Below are positions 62,106 through 64,000 of a stretch of 64,000 nucleotides of DNA, one piece after another. The stretch's first letter is position 1. The number at the start of each line of letters is the position of its first letter. The DNA is taken from contig NC_065573.1 of NCBI RefSeq assembly GCF_937616625.2, positions 5,843,001 to 5,907,000 of the forward strand. The letters run 5' to 3'. The position numbers were made by a program, and so were the translations under genes. Origin of the DNA: Mercurialis annua (lineage: Eukaryota; Streptophyta; Magnoliopsida; Malpighiales; Euphorbiaceae). The notes beneath the pieces were generated by a model. It was not told the origin of the DNA. It searched no databases and saw nothing but the letters and a program-made list of their open reading frames with translations.

Positions 62106-63302
62106 AAAACGTTATGAAACAAATCCAAACGTTTCACCTTTTAGCAATTTAAGCCACGTTTACAAATTATAATAAATAAAACCAAAAGTTTCACCTTTTT
62201 AGCGATTTAAGCCGAACGATTACAAAAGTTATAAAACAAAACCAAACGTTTCACCTTTTTAGCAATTTCAGCCGAACATTTACCAACATTACAAAACAAA
62301 TCCAAACGTTTCCCCTTTTTAGCGATTTATGCCAAACGTTTACAACGTTTTGAAACAAATCCAAACATTTCACCTTTTTAGAAATTTAAGCCAAAAGTTT
62401 ACAAACGATACGAAACAAATCTAGACTTTTCACCTTTTTAGCGATTTAAGCCAAACAATTACAAATGTTACGAAACAAATCCAAGCGTTTCACCTTTTTA
62501 GAGATTTAAGCCAAACGTTTACAAACGTTACGAAAGAAATCCAAAAGTTTCTCCATTTTAGCGATTTAAGCGAAACCTTTAAAACGTTACGAAACAAATC
62601 CAAATGTTTCGTAACGCTTACAAACGTTATGAAACAAAACAAAACGTTCAACCTTTTTAGCAATTTAAGCCAATCGTTTACAAACGTTACGATAGAAAAC
62701 CAAACGTTTCACCTTTTTAGCGAATTAAGCCACGTTTAAAATGTTACAAAACAAATGCAAACATTTCGTAATGTTTACAAATGTTATGAAACAAAACCAA
62801 ACAATTAACCTTTCTAGAAATTTAAGTCAAACGTTTACAAACGTTACAAAACAAATCCAAACGTTTCCCCTTTTTAGCAATTTAAGCCAAACGTTTACAA
62901 ACGTTATAAAACAAATCCAAACGTTTCACCTTTTTGTCAATTTAAGCCAAACGTTTACAAACGTAATGAAACAAAGCCAAGCGTTTCCCCTTTTTCGCGA
63001 TTTAAGCCAAACGTTTACAAACGTTACGAAACAAATCCAAACGTTTCATCATTTTAGCGATTTAAGCCAAACGTTTACTAACGCTACGAAACAAATCCAA
63101 ACATTTCACCTTTTTAGCGATTTAAACCAAACGTTTACAAACATTACAAAACAAATCCAAACGTTTCACCTTTTTAGCAATTTAATCCAAACGTTTACAA
63201 ACGTTACAGAATAAATCCAAACGTTTCACCTTTTTAGCGATTTAAACCGAACTTTTACAAACATTACGCAACAAAACAAAACATTTCACCTTTTTAGCGA
63301 TC
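62106..63302 (-). repeat. 60-bp satellite, inverted block M
   Basis: About 1.2 kb in reverse orientation. The plus-strand frame 62741-63214 is a satellite translation with repeated Asn-Leu-Ser-Gln-Thr-Phe-Thr-Asn. It flips back at AGCGATCTAAACGTTTGGC. Confidence 0.94.
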
Positions 63303-64000
63303 TAAACGTTTGGCTTAAATTGCTAAAAAGGGGAAACGTTTGGATTTGTTTCGTACCGTTTGTAAATGTTTGGCCTAAATCGCTAATAAGGTGAAATGTT
63401 TAGATTTGCTTCGTAAAGTTTTTAAACCTTAGGCTTAAATTGATATAAAGGTGAAACGCTTGGATTTGTTTCGTAACGTTTGTAAACGTTTGGCTTAAAT
63501 TGGTAAAAAGGTGAAACACTTGAATTTGTTTCATTACGTTTGTAAATGATTGGCTTAAACTGTTAAAAAGGCGAAACGCTTTGTTTTTGTTTCGTAACGT
63601 TTGTAAACGTTTGGCTTAAATTACTAAAAATGGGAAACGTTTGTATTTGTTTCGCAACGTTTGTAAACGTTTGACTTCAATCGCTAAAAAGGTGAAACGT
63701 TTGGATTTGTTACGTAACGTTTGTAAACGTTTGACTTTAATTTCTTAAAAGGTGAAACGTTTGGATTTATTTTGCAACGTTTGTAGACGTTTGGCATATA
63801 TTGCTAAAAAGGTGAAACGTTTGGATTTGTTTTGTAACGTTTTAAACGTTTGGCTTAAATCGCTATAATGGGGAAACGTTTCGATTTGTTTGGTAACGTT
63901 TGTAAACGATTGGCTTAAACTGCTAAAAAGGCGAAACGTTTGGTTTTATTTTGAAACATTTGTAAACGTTCGGCTTAAATTGCTAAAAAGGTGAAACACT
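63303..64000 (+). repeat. 60-bp satellite, forward block N
   Basis: Forward monomers run to the end of the window, so the array continues beyond it. Confidence 0.95.

Noticed and set aside
1..64000. Calling this a functional centromere
   Set aside because: Satellite plus chromovirus is suggestive, but subtelomeric and knob heterochromatin look alike. Only CENH3 mapping could decide.

Overview
This is a repeat-dominated stretch of a flowering-plant nuclear genome, probably pericentromeric, subtelomeric or other heterochromatin; the species cannot be told from the sequence. The evidence is a Del/Tekay-like Ty3-gypsy chromovirus, a Ty1-copia element primed by initiator tRNA-Met, a CACTA (En/Spm) DNA transposon with spliced transposase genes, elements with 9-bp target duplications, and a scrambled insertion of plastid DNA. 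I see no intact host gene. Every recognisable coding region is a decayed transposon gene or an organelle fragment.

The matrix is a tandem satellite of about 60 bp (two related 30-bp halves), filling 1-8296, 13131-16284, 36129-50843, 54153-55883, 58880-59470 and 60643-64000. It has several levels of higher-order structure. A unit of about 1.65-1.7 kb is repeated four times at the left edge. A unit of about 2.5-2.6 kb spans the CACTA insertion site. A 2700-bp unit at 43.1-48.6 kb contains inverted blocks. Array orientation flips at about 40.87, 43.55, 44.53, 46.25, 47.23, 50.24, 62.1 and 63.3 kb. Because 60 is a multiple of 3, the array yields many spurious open frames with a 20-residue period.

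Insertions from left to right: (1) 8297-13130, a minus-strand chromovirus truncated at both ends (partial RT, RNase H, integrase, chromodomain-like tail, polypurine tract, truncated 3' LTR). (2) 16285-36128, a 19.8-kb CACTA element with matching TIRs and a TGT target duplication. Its genes run on the minus strand: a TNP2-type transposase pseudogene followed by a second Ptta/En/Spm-type gene. It carries nested insertions: an element with ~110-bp TIRs and a perfect 9-bp duplication (16755-26522), itself split by an 8.9-kb copia element (17151-26043, ATCCC duplication); a 1.4-kb foldback element with a 9-bp duplication (33061-34461); and a ~0.4-kb TTAA-flanked MITE-like element (34879-35273). (3) Two solo LTRs related to the chromovirus LTR, 50844-54152 and 55884-58879, each with a 5-bp duplication in satellite. 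(4) 59471-60642, a mosaic of rearranged plastid fragments (rrn16, ndhB, rrn23, psaB, ndhB again) replacing about 8 bp of a monomer.

The order of events can be read in part: satellite array, then CACTA insertion, then the 9-bp-TSD element inside CACTA, then copia inside that. The four insertions into satellite with precise junctions all fall in the same ~14-bp part of the monomer. The most unusual features are the strand-switching higher-order repeat, the clustering of insertion phases, and a copia element whose protein-coding region is wrecked although its LTRs are still very alike.
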